From Asterella californica (Eukaryota > Streptophyta > Marchantiopsida > Marchantiales > Aytoniaceae): a DNA stretch of 64,000 nucleotides. A program made the position numbers and the translations under genes. Below the pieces are notes generated by a model. It was not told the DNA's origin. It saw only the letters and a program-made list of their open reading frames with translations, and did no database searches. Shown here in pieces: positions 33,001-45,357 of the stretch; the first letter of the stretch is position 1; each line of letters opens with the position of its first letter. Where the stretch lies: contig JAYKYS010000002.1 of NCBI GenBank assembly GCA_036924285.1, positions 5,146,001 through 5,210,000 on the forward strand. Direction: 5' to 3'.

Positions 33001-33180
33001 GGACTCTCAACCATTCTTCCGACTGCACGTGTAGACCTCCGCTCTCGGCTAACATGGGCATCCCATGTGGTCCTATCATAGCTCTTGTGCATGTTTCTCA
33101 CATGAGATTTTATCCCTTGCGAGGTAAATCACTGATTGCACACCAGACATGATGTGTCTCGAATTAATCTCAATCTCATG
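30007..33180 (-). mobile_element. Long copy of the REL-type LINE
   Basis: Minus-strand LINE whose 3' end (TATTCATTG...GTCGCG reading) lies at about 30007 and whose coding remnants run up to about 33180. It is the longest of five family members in the window (others at 591-696, 1004-2423, 4272-4328, 14809-15028). A Cys/His-poor but finger-like segment (HVRNMHKSYDRTTWDAHV) near 33060-33150 hints that the N-terminal DNA-binding part begins there. No flanking duplication was found. Confidence 0.7.
30117..32853 (-). pseudogene. LINE ORF: reverse transcriptase, zinc domain and restriction-like endonuclease, decayed
   Basis: Minus-strand pieces in order: 32853-32145, a pre-RT region (RMLGQIGEYSRAARTL, LTEETIVSLRFF); 32111-31329, the RT palm with GWVVLQMNVENAFNSVSRA (motif A), GTHQRDLLDGTLF (motif B) and FPSIVDDTHIVG (motif C); 31309-30821, the thumb/linker; 30824-30583, the zinc motif (YECGVSL...RHLARCPHGGER); 30543-30117, VVVTDPTWDSVTAQ and FIPLALKMYRS of the endonuclease. 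Stops and frame changes separate the pieces. Motif A shows Asn where RTs have the metal-binding Asp (MNVENAF), so even the RT palm is inactive as read. The domain order RT, zinc, PD-(D/E)xK is the rationale for a REL-type LINE. Confidence 0.72.
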
Positions 33181-34230
33181 ACAGAGAGCTCATAACTAGA
33201 AAAGAAACGGTATCCAACCAAACAATGCTCGTAATAAAAACATCTAAAAAAAAAACCTCACTAAAAAAATGAAAATCCTGATATGTAAAAACAAAACACA
33301 CTAAATATAACAAAAAATCTCTCAAAAATCTCTCAAAAGCTTTAAACAGAAGAATGTGAAATCTTATACTTCAAAAAGAACCCAAGAATATTTAACACTC
33401 ACTCATTTTTTCACAGAATAAAACAAAAAATAATAAAAATAATAATTTTGAAAAAATAACCCACCCTTTCTCACCTCACTCCATCCTCTCCTATCGCAAT
33501 CCCTACCCTACCCTCTCCTCTCTCCCGCACTCCGCCCTCTCTCCTCTCCCGCAGTCGCGCTCGCTCGCGAGTTTCTCCAGTTAGGATGAATGTAAAGATA
33601 CCACTCAGTAGATACTTCTTCAGGACGTAGTTCCATACCGACGGCTAACCATGAAATCAACAGCTCGACCAGGTCCAGTATGGCAGTCCAGGTAGCGCCC
33701 ACATGCTACTTCCTCCTGTCGCCGGAGGTTTTAGCAATATGATATAGAGTTAGCTGAGATATTAGGGGTGTCCGAATTCAAAGTGAGAAATCTACTGCGC
33801 TGGATAATAATCTTGGTGGAAATTTTGGCATGTAGAAGACATAAATTGCCGTGATATGCACCCCGGCATAAATCCTCAATTCAATTTTATTATATCATTA
33901 ACCGAAAATGTACATGTAACAGGAACTCAAAATACTATATTGACGTCATATTTTGGATTGAAAAATCGTTAAACTTCCATCCTCCTGGCCATAAGAAACG
34001 AAATGATACACACGATTGAACCAAAAAACGTAAACCGTTAATGTCAAAAACATAAAATAGAAAAATATTATGTATGTTAAATAACAAAAACATCATGGCG
34101 GAAACAATTCAGTCTGCGACAGAACTCACACGTGTGTGTAGTGGAGACTCTCGTGAGAGTCTTCCCATGGCCGTACGGACCTAAACATCGAGAGATGACG
34201 TGCCAGCCTTTTCATATTTTGACATTCTTG
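33181..34230. other. Intergenic stretch: AT-rich then CT-rich
   Basis: 33230-33470 is strongly A-rich on the plus strand. 33470-33580 is a CCTCTCC-type CT-rich tract ending in CGCTCGCTCGCGAG. No gene or domain recognised. Confidence 0.45.
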
Positions 34231-37200
34231 TTAGTAGATGTAAAAATATGAACGGCTCTTGATTCTAAGAGATGACTTCCGCAAGAACTGGGGATAGTCG
34301 TAGCTGAGTACTTTGGCCGCAATTCTGTATGTTCGAGTTGAGTAGAGTGAGTGAGCTTTTGTTGTCAAGGAAGATCTCCTCGTCCTTTTTGGAATGAGAA
34401 CGATGTCTCCTTGAGTGCAAGAGTGGAGGAGAGATGCGGTGTGGAATCCTTCTGAGATTGTTTCCAACAAGAGAGGACTAATAGTGTACCATAGCTTTAC
34501 AAAGAATTCGATCTGAATGGAGTCTTACCCTCGGCTCTTGTTCTGTCCTAGGTTGCAAGCTTTCGAGTGCAATCCCTCCTCAGGTAATGATTTATCAAGG
34601 AGATAGGTGTTGGAAGCAGAGATCCTGCAATTAACATTATGTAGTATCATGCCCTCATGCTATACATAGCGAGGATCCAATATCGTATCGGATTTTACAT
34701 GAAGGTTGTCTAGAAAAAATGAAGTTCATAGTTGTAGAGATATCGTGTGCTAAACAGAGACAAGAAAGAGAAAAACAACCACGAGAACAAGCTTTGCAAG
34801 ATATATCAACTCTCACTTTTCTCTAAGAACACCAAACTGAGAAACAGACCTGAGTGGTCTGTAATCTGCACCCAACCTCCTAAAACTAGTATTTGAATCT
34901 CAACCTAGATCTAAAACTACCGAAGAAGATCTATCTAAGAACTTTCTTTTCTTTTTTTTTTTTGACGAATGATTTTCAAATATCGACAAGGTCTTTCTTC
35001 CTGACTTTGTTGGCTCCAAGAACCTTCAAATCTGACGCCCAACACCCAAGATATGAATAATTTTTGATCGTAAGTGACAAAATATTTTAAAACCTCACCT
35101 CTACAGTCAAAATCTAAGCACATCGTCCAAACGAATAGTCTGATCTGTGATCCGTCTTTCTTGATAGATAGATTTGGCTACTTTAATCTCAACGAGACTC
35201 AGAACAAGCTTTTTGGAGTTCCCTCCGCACGCAAAAAAATTAGTTGTAAGAAGCAAAAAAACTAACATAAATTGACTCCCTGTGACTCTAACTTGCTTAT
35301 CACACCCAAACCAACAATCTAATCCACATACGGTATTCTCTTTGTCTGTAGATGAAGACTCTTTGATCGTGTCTACATCAAGAACGAAAAACTTAGCTCA
35401 TCGATCGCCAAGAACAGTCTAACCTTAGGTCGTAAACAAACAAAAATTTGACGTAAACATTTCTCTACGAGTCAATTTCATCCAAAACTCCCAAGTCGCT
35501 CGATGAAACTTTGTATTATCTTTGGTTCCCTGAAGAACTCGGTGTTTTGATCTCAATGGATCCAAGGATAGCAAGTTTGGATTCAAAATGACCAGAACGG
35601 TCTAATGCATGTCACTGAAGTATTCTAAATCTCCTTCTTTTTTCTCAATTTTTTCTTAAACACACTATGAACCGTCTCTTCATGAACGGTCTTAACTTGT
35701 GCGTAGTCTGCATAGATCTGAACCCAACGACGCCTTACGCGCTTGTATTGGATCATCAAACTCCCAAACTATCTGCGACAAATCACAAATACAAGCTAAT
35801 CCTTTAAGCTGCCCCCTTACGTCAATTCACAGTACTTGAAATTTGTCCGGATAATGCCCAAGCAGCCCCCTTATGTTTTTAGTATAGCGTCAGGAACTGC
35901 AAATACTCAATCAACATCGATAAGCTAAAGCCTAGCTTGATTTTTTCATTTTCAAAACTCATATCGTCACCATTAAGCGCTCAAATGAAATAAATGAAAT
36001 GTCTTTGAGAATACAACTAACTACCGTTTGAAGGTAGAGATCCAAAATAGATCAAAAAGTCATTATTTCTCTCCATGAATGTCTTTAGAGCAATATAAAA
36101 CCCAAAATATGATTTTCAAGTAGAGCCGTTCCACGATGCGGCACAGGTGTGATTACGAGAGTGCACCATGTATTACCAAAATGGTGCTATGGCACCATAT
36201 TCTGCCATAGCATCCTATGAAGCATATTACCACTGTCATATTGTAGCTTGGAAATGAATGAAGATTTGACGTTCGTTCGAGGAGTCCCGAAGAAAGTGTT
36301 AGTGCATACGACTCCTTCGACCATCCATCTCGCTTGATGAATTTTGAGGATCCATTCTGCCTTTTCAGTCTCCACAAGCTGGAGTTTGTTCGTGAGTGTC
36401 TGGATCCGTGCTTGCAGGTCCGAGTTCCGAGTCTTGCGGTTGGAGCACCGGGGTGATGTTGAGTGTGAGCATGTCGTGCCTCCAACTGTTCTGTATGAGA
36501 TTTTGTCTCCTCTTTCATTCCTTTTCCCAATGTTTGCTTGTTTTAAGACACAGTGAGAGTTGTGTGGACAGTCTTCGCAAATCCTCGGTGTTTGACTTCG
36601 ATTCTAGTCCACCTCTCAGCTTCGCAAGCAACATTCTATCAGCTAGTAGTGAGGTATTCATCCGAAATCTTGCCTTGCCTTCCGTGGGAACTGATTTCCG
36701 GAGTATAGAGATAAAGACCAGAAAGTGATCTGAGAAAACTTGATTTGCCATGACTTCGTATGTGAGGTTTTCACCAGTGCAAAGGTGTGAAGATGGGATG
36801 TACCATCTATCCAATCTTTTAAGAATTCTTTCTTGAGAAAGGAGCTGAGGGATATGTTGTCCAAATTGGAGTCCGTCTCTTGTCTTGTTGAACATCTTTT
36901 ATTGTCCCAAGTGTGGATGAATGGTGTCTACAATGTGACTGTGGGGTCGGAGATCTAACACTTGGATGAGATGTTTCCATGCAGAATGCTCGAGGGCAGA
37001 CATTGGGTAAGGGTAACCACCAGCTTGGTCTAGATGTTGAAATCGTCCCCCATAAACTATTTTCTGTTGAGGTCCAATGTTAGAGCGAGCAGCTCCTAGA
37101 GCCTAACCCTCTCTTTCGTAGCATTGGATGCGTAGACATTGATGAGACCGATAGGACCACCTAGGAGTCCGTCAATGTGTAGCCAAAGTGCCTTGTTGTC

Positions 37201-37482
37201 CATGAGAACACCTTGCACCGTTACATGGAGAGCAAGAGCGGGACTGAGAATGGTGTTGAGGTCTCCTTTGCCTACGCGCACAGATGGATTTCAACTTGCC
37301 CTCATGCCATCAAAAGCTGAGGCAGTAAAGAAGTAGGCCTCTGGCCATAGTTGTTTCTGTAGTAGACCATATTGTTCCCTTCTAAGTTTGTGTTCCTGCA
37401 AGAACACCACATCAGGTTTAGGCGACAACAAATGGAAGAGATATCTCGTACATTGTACGTGAGCAGAGAGATCTTCATTTCA
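34231..37482 (-). mobile_element. L1-type LINE remnant, interrupted by 1.5 kb of foreign sequence
   Basis: Minus-strand order: MKISLLTYNVR near 37482 and VFLQEHKLRREQYGLL near 37400 (start of an APE-type endonuclease with its catalytic Glu); VQGVLMDNKALWLHIDG and GPIGLINVYASNATKERV (37096-37281); LKRLDRWYIPSSH...NQVFSDHFLV (36515-36895, the S-D-H motif); then linker to about 36190. After a gap, SIQIEFFVKLWYTISPLLLE and CTQGDIVLIPK of the reverse transcriptase N-terminus follow (34231-34610). Many stops and frameshifts. The catalytic RT palm is absent. APE endonuclease then RT is the L1-clade layout, distinct from the REL LINE upstream. Confidence 0.7.
34620..36180. other. AT-rich block splitting the L1 remnant
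   Basis: About 1.55 kb without recognisable coding sequence sits between the linker and the RT start of the L1 remnant. The composition is more AT-rich, and the phrase GCCCCCTTA recurs (about 35813 and 35875). I infer an insertion of unknown nature; no terminal repeats were found by eye. Confidence 0.4.
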
Positions 37483-38982
37483 ACTGCCTTGAGGAGTTCT
37501 CCTCAACCGAGTATGTCCCCTTCTAAGGCTTGGTCTTGTGGTTGTGAGAGGAACTGTTCCCAGAGGTAGACTTCTCGTGTCGTTGATTGAAAGTGTTTTG
37601 CACTAGTTGGAGATTCCGTTGCAGTGCAGTCGAATTTCTCCTATTGCGGATGAGATGATGCTACAATCCTTGTGTTGTTATGCGAGGTGGAGTCCTCAGC
37701 TGCCTAGTTTGATTGCGTGCGTCTTTGATTCTCGTTCTGTTGGTTGGACTAGGCCTCAGAGTGAGGAAGATGCCCATTGCAACAGGTTCGCGTTGTGAAA
37801 TGATCGGGGTGTAGACACAATTGTAGGTGATGTGCATTGGGTGTTGATTGGGCACACTGGTGCTCGCTATCTATTTAGGAGCGGTCAAGATGGAGACGAT
37901 TGTTGTATTCTTTGCAAACCCAAGAGGCGTAGGTAGCAGGGTAGCGGCTTCGCAGTATTTGGTCCGAATTCTCTTACCGGAACTCGAGATAGAGTGCCCT
38001 CTGTCTGTTGGTTCCTTGCTTCCGTCTTCTCGTCTCGAGTGTATGGAGGTTGAGGAAGTCCCAATTGCGTATTGAGCAAAGTCTCTTCTGTGGATGGGCC
38101 GATGCCACTTGAGTCTGTTATCATTCGAGGAGTTGTCTGAAGCAGAGGATGCCGAGAGAAACGAAAGGAAGTCTGAAATTGGTCTTTCTCGCTTTCTCTG
38201 TATGGTGAGCTTTTGTTCTAAGGACTTCTCACTTTCGATAAGAGTCGGTGGAGGAGGTGGGAGGCTTGTGATGATCGCTTTCGGAATTCTGACTTGGGAT
38301 GCTAGATGTGCAGCGAGGGAGCTGTCCTCCGCTTTGTGATAGAAGGACCCAAACAGATAGCAGCAAAGGTGTAGGTCAACATAACCCAATTCTAGCTGTA
38401 GAATGAGGTCGTCACTGAGTGACACCACCAGAGAGGTGATGAAAGAAGTTTGATCAATGAGCGTGATGACCTTTAGTTAGTCCCAACTCTTCTTTGATAA
38501 GTGGTTTCTGCAAAATTGTCCCCACCGATTGTAAAATGTGTTGTGCTAAGTTGTACACTAGTTGGTTGACCTTGAGGACAATGATAGTGATAATTTGCTT
38601 TAATCCTTCCGGAATTGCGTGCATTGAACTTGAAGGAGTACGCACTGAGAGTAGCAAATGAATCTTCGAGTTGTATGGCTCCCTCCTTCAATAGCTTGCG
38701 ATGCAGTCTTGAGTTAGTTTCCTCCTATGACAACTAGGTGCAAAGCATTCTCTAATGCCTCTAAGTACTGGATATATCTAGCCGGGCTTTCATTGTCCTT
38801 AGTGGACCTCCTTGAGGTACACGCATGGTCTTGTATATATCAAAAAGTAGACGCTCACTGATATAATGTCACTCAAAGATAAAGAAGTCCAGCCCACAGT
38901 GCTGCATCACGTCCCATGCATGTCGAAGGTCTTCCCAAACACCTCCAACGCATGTACATGCATGCTGGCCATAAAAAATGAC
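37483..38982 (-). other. Region upstream of the L1 remnant, possible ORF1 relic
   Basis: A minus-strand frame at 37871-38428 (185 codons, proline-rich PPPPPTLIESEKSLEQK then Ser-rich) lies where an L1 ORF1 would be, but I see no RNA-binding or zinc motif. The rest, to 38982, has no recognised gene. Confidence 0.3.
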
Positions 38983-39144
38983 TGAGACGGCACACCATTC
39001 GACAAGATGTTTGACCGACTAAAAATTACAAGACGACGTAACATCCAACTAGACGACGAGACGGCACAACGTCTAACGAGTATGATCGAGACGACGCAAC
39101 GTTTATTGTGAAGATCGAGAAGATGCAACGTCCACGGTGACGAC
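38983..39144. repeat. Degenerate tandem repeat, unit about 28-30 bp
   Basis: Units starting GAGACGGCACAACGTC, GAGACGACGCAACGTT and GAGAAGATGCAACGTC begin at 39058, 39088 and 39117, with weaker units upstream. A minisatellite; coding seems unlikely. Confidence 0.6.
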
Positions 39145-39463
39145 AAGCCGTCACTGGAGACAATGAGACGTCCCTAGTACAAATAACAAAGGAAAATCTC
39201 CTACTACCAGCGTTTATGAACTCGGCTACTTTGGGGACAGACAATTTCAGTGCTAGCTAATTAATGGGGAGAAAAATATACTACCGAAAACCTGAAGAAC
39301 CAACTCACGCATAACTCTTCCTCGAAGCAGATGGGGTGTATAGTAACAACAAGAAAACTCCAACTTTGCTGTTTATCAGCAACTTGTAGTATGTGGATTA
39401 CATCCTTCTCATAAGACTAGTAGGGGCTAATTTCACAAGGAATTTACTCAATCTAAACAGCCT

Positions 39464-40777
39464 ATGGACGAGAATGGACCAAGCAAGAATGGACCAAGCA
39501 AGGCTTTACAGGTGCTAAGGGCGGATTGGTGTGCAGGAATGACTGAAATAGAACACGACGGAAGACAGACGTTATCGGATCACATTCCGATGACTGTAAA
39601 CGTTCGAGACCCTAGAGTGAAATGGTCAGTAGGTTGGGCAAAAGTCAGAAGGATAATGATAGAAGAAAAGAGGTCAGCGGGGCAGAAGGCTACAAGCAGA
39701 GCGGAACTCGAGGCCGAGTTTCTGAGACTGAGAATACAGGTGAGCGATAGTAGCCAAGAGAGCCTCAAACTGCAACTTCAAGAGACGGAGGGGAAGCTCA
39801 GGAAAAAAGAACATCAGGATGCGCTACTGTGGAGGAAAAGGAGCAAGGTCAGGTGGTTACAAGAAGGCATGGCTCCCTCCCGTTACTTCTTCGCCCAGCT
39901 AAAGACGAAGCACGCGAGAGAAACAATAAAAGAGATAGCGTCCGAAAACGGACAGCTCACGGAGGACCATGGAGAAATCCTAAGGAGAGTTCACAGATTC
40001 TACACTAAGCTCTACTGCGAAGACAAGACGGTCACGCTGAACAAGTCCAAAAAGAAGCAGGTGATGGAACTCACCTCGAACTGGGTGACGGAAGCCGAAA
40101 ACGTTAGATTGGTGACGCTGCCAACATTAGAAGAAATAGAAGAACTGGTGATATGCTTCCCGAAGGAGAAATCTCTAGGGATCGACGGGGTTACGTACGA
40201 GGTGTTGCATGAGTGCTGGCCATTTATAAGGGAGGAGTGCACTGACATGGTTAAGGAGTTCTGACGAACAAGAAAAATAGATGGAAAAACACTCCAGGGC
40301 GTCATCAAACTGATCCTCAAAGGAGGTGAGAGAAAAGAACTAGGAAACTGGAGGTCGATTTCTCTACTGACGATAATATACAAAATACTGAGTAAAATAC
40401 TTGTTGAGAGGTTGAAAGCGATGATAGGAAACGTCGTGGATGAACAACAGACGAGGTTCATCCAAGGAAGGGACATATACGACAACATCCTTAGCTTCAA
40501 ATTGGGCCAAGAAATGACGGAGGCCAAGGGGTGCCCCTCGCTGTTCTTAAGATCGACTTCACGAAAGCTTATGATAGAGTGTCACAAGAATACCTATGGG
40601 AAATGATGACAAATATGAGGTTCGACAAGCACTTCGTGGACCTGGTGAAAGGGCTGACGGAAGGGGGACGTCCAAGGTTCACGTAAATGGGGGCTTCACA
40701 GAGGAAATCGAACTCGGCAGGGGGGTGAGACAAGGTTGCCCGGTCGTCTCTTTTCTCTTCATCATTGCAACGCAGCC
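39464..40777 (+). pseudogene. L1-type LINE ORF2 fragment (endonuclease end to RT motif B)
   Basis: Begins at the end of the APE endonuclease (LSDHIPMTVNVRD), continues through a charged linker with LLWRKRSKVRWLQEGMAPSRYF, then into the RT: GVIKLILKGGERKELGNWRS, SKILVERLKAMIG and DEQQTRFIQGRDIYDNIL, motif A KIDFTKAYDRVSQE in a shifted frame near 40550, and motif B GRGVRQGCPVVSFLF near 40720. An in-frame TGA at 40262-40264 and frameshifts near 40530 and 40675 break it. It stops abruptly at 40777, at the edge of a palindrome, before motif C. Sequence differs from the minus-strand L1 remnant, so they are separate insertions. A 15-bp unit, AATGGACCAAGCAAG, is duplicated in tandem near 39473-39504. 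Confidence 0.8.
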
Positions 40778-40832
40778 CCTGATGAATATGCTAAAACATG
40801 CTAGAGAGCATGTTCTAGCATATTCATCAGGG
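40778..40832. repeat. 25-bp-stem palindrome at a LINE/copia junction
   Basis: 40778-40802 and 40808-40832 are reverse complements with one mismatch, and the loop is 5 nt. The left arm is LINE coding sequence; the right arm is immediately followed by copia sequence. The right arm therefore looks like a snap-back copy made when the two elements were joined. Confidence 0.85.
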
Positions 40833-41294
40833 CATTGGACAAGTGATGTCATAGACCAGAAATCAAGATCCGGTTATCCTTCCTGCTTGCAGGTGCAGCT
40901 GTTACTTGATAAAGTAAGAAACAGAAGGTTTCTTCTTGTCATCCACAAAAGCCTAATATCATGGACTGTGTAATGCAGTTTAGGAAGTTGTGTGGATAAG
41001 ATGGATGCTGAAAGATCTGGGAGAGATTCAAAGAGAACCAACTACCATTTTTACTGATAACATGAGTAGCATTGCTCTCGTCAGAAATACAGTCCATCAT
41101 GCAAAGACAAAGCACATTGAGATGCAGGTCCATTTTATTAGTGACAAAATACAAAGTGGAGAGGTATGTGCCACTTGGATACATACTGATGACCAACTGA
41201 CAGATATATTCACTAAATCTTTGTCGAAACCTCAGTTTGACAATCTGAGAAATGGCCTTGGTATATGTGAACTGCTCGTGATCTTACGAGGGGG
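40833..41294 (+). pseudogene. Ty1/copia RNase H fragment
   Basis: GHWTSDVIDQKSRSGY opens the fragment in one frame. The copia RNase H C-terminus follows in another frame, with VWIRWMLKDLG, FTDNMSSIALVRN, HHAKTKHIEMQVHFI and DQLTDIFTKSL. Two stops lie in the intervening segment (around 40955-40985). The 5' part of the element is missing; the fragment begins at the palindrome. It ends in a purine-rich tract GAGGGGG at the LTR edge. Confidence 0.8.
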
Positions 41295-41465
41295 TGTTGA
41301 AAGAAAATATATAAATTCAGGTTCGTTCTATGTGTGACTGTTCAGTTCTTTGTGTGTAGTCAGTACTTGTCTTTATGACCGTTCAGTTCTTACCTCAGTT
41401 CTTATCTATCTCTTGTGTACCTGCATTGTGATTCTCACTTGTTCCCCTGTTCCTTCACTGAGACA
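41295..41465 (+). repeat. Putative 3' LTR of the copia element
   Basis: TGTTGA immediately after GAGGGGG is the standard copia polypurine/LTR junction. The right end is uncertain: GAGACA at about 41460-41465 would give a short LTR with TGT...ACA ends. No second LTR is in the window to confirm it. Confidence 0.4.
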
Positions 41466-42831
41466 CCCCCAATGACCTCGATCTCTGGAGATAATGACAC
41501 TCAATTTATTTGATCTCAATTCGCAGCTTCAGCTGGGTGTGAGCTCCTGCAAGAACCTAATTTTTGCTTAATCAACAACCATACTGTTCACATGACAATT
41601 ATTACAGAGGTTATGTTGACTGATGATCAAGAGTTCTTCATACTGCTTGGAGCAACACAAAGAATCGTGTGGAACTTACATACAACAGTATGTCCTTCGT
41701 GCTCTACAATATACAAATGTTCATCTGTTATCTAAGACTTTTCATACTTGTTACGTACCATTTTGATTTCTGAAAAGTACCCAAATTCAACCTACTGGAT
41801 GATGCAAAGTGGATTTGTGAGCGAAGAAGGTATTATTCTCTATGGAGATCTTCTTCCACTTTCCTACTTTTCTTCCATAGTAGGAAGAAATTTGCTACTT
41901 CTGCTTTCCATGCACTAGAAGAATTTGTTCCCTCGTAGCGTGCTGGCATCATAGTTTCAACGAATATGAATGAGTGACACTAACGCTTCTTTCTTTACAT
42001 CGGCAGATCGTGTTGTATTGTTCTATGAACGGTGGACGTTTATAACAACAAGTCTAATTGTCATCACAATTTAGTACAAGTCATTTGATCTCGCACTTAT
42101 GCAGTAGTGTAAAGGATTGTGGACAACGACTTGTGAAGTAATGAGATTGTAATATCATTTCTTCCTACTTGACAGATTGTCGATAGTTGATAGCTTGTCA
42201 TTGAGTAGTTGTCAATAATATGACTCGATATTAATCATACACAATAAAATACTGCGATTAATGTGAGCTTTTATCCTACTCGATCTAATGATTCTGTTCT
42301 AGAACAGGAATATTTAAGAATCCATGCATAAATGTTACGTGGACGAACATTATGGACGAAATGTCTAATCTCTACCGCTCAATGGAGGGGAAAAAATATA
42401 TCATCAAACTAATGGGAGGCAAAACTCCTATACGCGCAATGAACTAAGAGACAATGGATGAAAAACATCGTCAACAGCATTTTGGAGACTTTTACTCTTT
42501 TATCAAGAAAAATGTTAAGTGTTATGTACTGTATGTACTGTAAGTGTTATGTATGTATTGTTCCAGAAAATAAATTTATTTATATTTATTAAATGATAAC
42601 CAGACCTAGAGTTGCAAGCAGATCCAGACATAAACCATAAAACATTCATTGACTCACACGCTCCCATAAGTATAAGTGTGAAAGTTTGCTAAAATATATA
42701 TTAATTTAACTCAGATATTATTTTCTTATTTAACCATTCCATAAAAAAATTAAATAAAAAATTAAACTTACTGCTGTCTTCCGTCTTCAGAGTGTGAATA
42801 AATAAATAAACTAAACAACTGAGAGGCAGTG

Positions 42832-42850
42832 AATATATATATATATATAT
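42832..42850. repeat. (AT)n microsatellite
   Basis: About nine AT units in an AT-rich neighbourhood. Confidence 0.9.
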
Positions 42851-43821
42851 GCAAGAAAAGCGCAACCAAAGCTCTTCACTAGCTTTACAAGTTGTGATTC
42901 GTTTCAAAAGAACCTACTCACTACGAATAGACAAATGTTAAGATGAAAGTTTCGAGGTGTCTGCGAGCAATAAAGGTACCTTCTCTTTTATACGTTTATA
43001 CCCATACCGGGGGTTTAAAGTTAAAAGAAAATCATAAGTTACCGCATAGATGAGCATTCTTGTCTCACAGAAAAGAAAGAGGATACATCGACATGGCCGT
43101 GGCATAAGATGTATGCTTGTCCAGTAAAGGGTGTCAAAGTTATATCAGAACATCCTTACACGGCGTAAGGAAAAAAGCTAAAACTCTTGCGCGACTAACT
43201 TTGTACTGAACCGCGATTCAGTTTCAGTCGAACTGATGAAATAAGAGTACAGTGTTTGTATTAGTTGTTTTTAATTACTGTCACCTAGAAACACTATGAT
43301 GAAGAATAGATTTCTCTACTGCGGAAACATACGAGCAAAACGGAGGAGAATTCAGTAACAAAAAGCCCGCGATGTTTCTCTCCAAGTACCTCCAGAGGTT
43401 CCGCAATCACTTGGCAGAAATCGGTAACTCCCTCCCGCAGGCCCAGAAGCTTTAGAAAAGGTTGCAACTTTGACACCCACTAGTATAAAACTCCTGTGGC
43501 TCTTCGTACGTGCTCCTTTGCTGCTATCATTCAGTTTGTTATGTGGCAAACATACTCCCAACGTACCGTTCGTGCTTTGAATTAGATCTAGAGCAAGACT
43601 TGGTTTTGTAGATTTTCTCTTCAGCCATGTCAGAAACGTGTCCACATGAGCCTCTAATGAAAATGTACCTTTCGTTCCACAAGGCCTGACTGTACATATC
43701 CGATGCTCCAGGGTTTAGCAGGTTTACCTGTCCGATGACCAAGAAAGTGTATTCGTCCTTCCTGAACCATTAGTACAGGCCTTCAGAGGTGGAGTTTTTA
43801 TCTTTTTCCTCCTGCCGGGGT

Positions 43822-43847
43822 GGGGGGGGGGGGGGGGGGGGGGGGGG
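43822..43847. repeat. Homopolymer of 26 G
   Basis: GGGG, one T, then 26 consecutive G. Capable of G-quadruplex formation on the plus strand; the length is uncertain in any assembly. Confidence 0.9.
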
Positions 43848-45284
43848 ACTCATGCTGTGCAAGGGCAGCAGCACACGGCTGCAGAAAGCCCCAAAGCGAA
43901 AAGAGCGAAAAGAGGCCTAAAAACAAAATCAAACAAAAAATTCGTTTTCCTCATGGGTCTCTGGAAATCATGACGAGAATTTTGAACTCAAGAGCCTCAG
44001 TTCCATTTGAACCCATCTGCAATTATTCTTCCAGATTACGCGTGTGTCAGAATCTCCCGTGTGTTAACCACCTGGAGTTTTTTATACTGTATCAGCCTCT
44101 GTAGGTTCTTCTTCTCGGGAAGCTTTATTCTATGGCGTTGAAGAACTGCTCTTCGCGTTGTACCATCGCTCCGATCTACTACTCATGCTCCGTTTGGAGC
44201 ACGTTCTCTGCATTTCTACGTTTTGTCGACAGGAGCAAATGGAGAGGTCCGGAAATCCCGATGTCATCCCGGTACACAGCGGTCCAACTCGCGACGTCCA
44301 TCAGCTTAAAAGCGCCCGCTACACGCCGTGTATTGCAGCAGAACTGACTGGAGCACGTTCTTCAACTTCGACTTTTGTTCAAGTGACGATTTGAACTTCG
44401 GCATCTGGAGCCTTAACTCTACATGAAATGCAACAGTCATATCAATGTAGCCTTCCAACCTTACGCGTACAATTCCTGTACCTACTCGGATTTTAATCCA
44501 TCCACCTAACTTTCAATGCGCCCAAACTTATGTACATGCAGCTGGTGTGATATTTAGGTGACGTACAAATGGAAGACGATTGATGCACCACTCCCTATGG
44601 TGAACTCAATCCCCTCTCTGCACTAGGCTTTAGAATGAGACCCTCAGCAACGAGATTTCTTGCTCTGCCAAAGGAACTCACCGCTTCTCTGACCTATGGA
44701 AGAGTGGAATGAAGATAAACAAATCTACTGTTAATGTTAGGTTCTGATAAAAAGCGTTTTATTACATGCTGCCCCTTGACTGCTAGCTTGTAAATCCAAA
44801 TGTCCGATAGTCCTATGTCTCCCTGAGGGTTTGGTACTTGTACGAAGTATTTCAGGAAATCAGGTGCATGAAGACGATATCTTGACCCATTCCTCTTCAT
44901 ACAGTCAGTTCCTCCATTTGACTCTGCGTCGTTGTACCACATGACCGGCAGGAAAACGGACTTACTGGTAGCGATTAAAGTATTAGTTAGTCCCTTCCTC
45001 GGTCACTCTCCTAGGTCCAACTGACTTCGCGTTCAGACATCTTAACATTAAGGGTGGTTATTTCACTTACATGGCAAGAAACGATCTCCATGATCTTACC
45101 CATGGTCCTCCGTTCCAGCAATGTACGCACTTCGCGTCAAACTTTGGAGTTACTGCAAAAGTGAGGTCAAAACACAGAAGATATGTTGCTTATCATGGAT
45201 AACTTATGAATGCTACATACTTCAGGTGTTTGAACTTGAGAGCAGTACTGAAGAACGTTATGTTGACTGTAGAAGCAATGTCTA

Positions 45285-45357
45285 GAGAATAGTTGTAACT
45301 CGGCCAAGTTCGTAGCTGCACCGAAGAGCTACGAACTTCGCTCAGTTACAAATTCTC
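45285..45357. repeat. Imperfect hairpin with arms of about 32 bp
   Basis: GAGAAT...GTAACT...AAGTTCGTAGCT (45285-45317) folds onto 45327-45357 with a few internal mismatches and a 9-nt loop. The innermost 12 bp pair perfectly. Confidence 0.75.
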
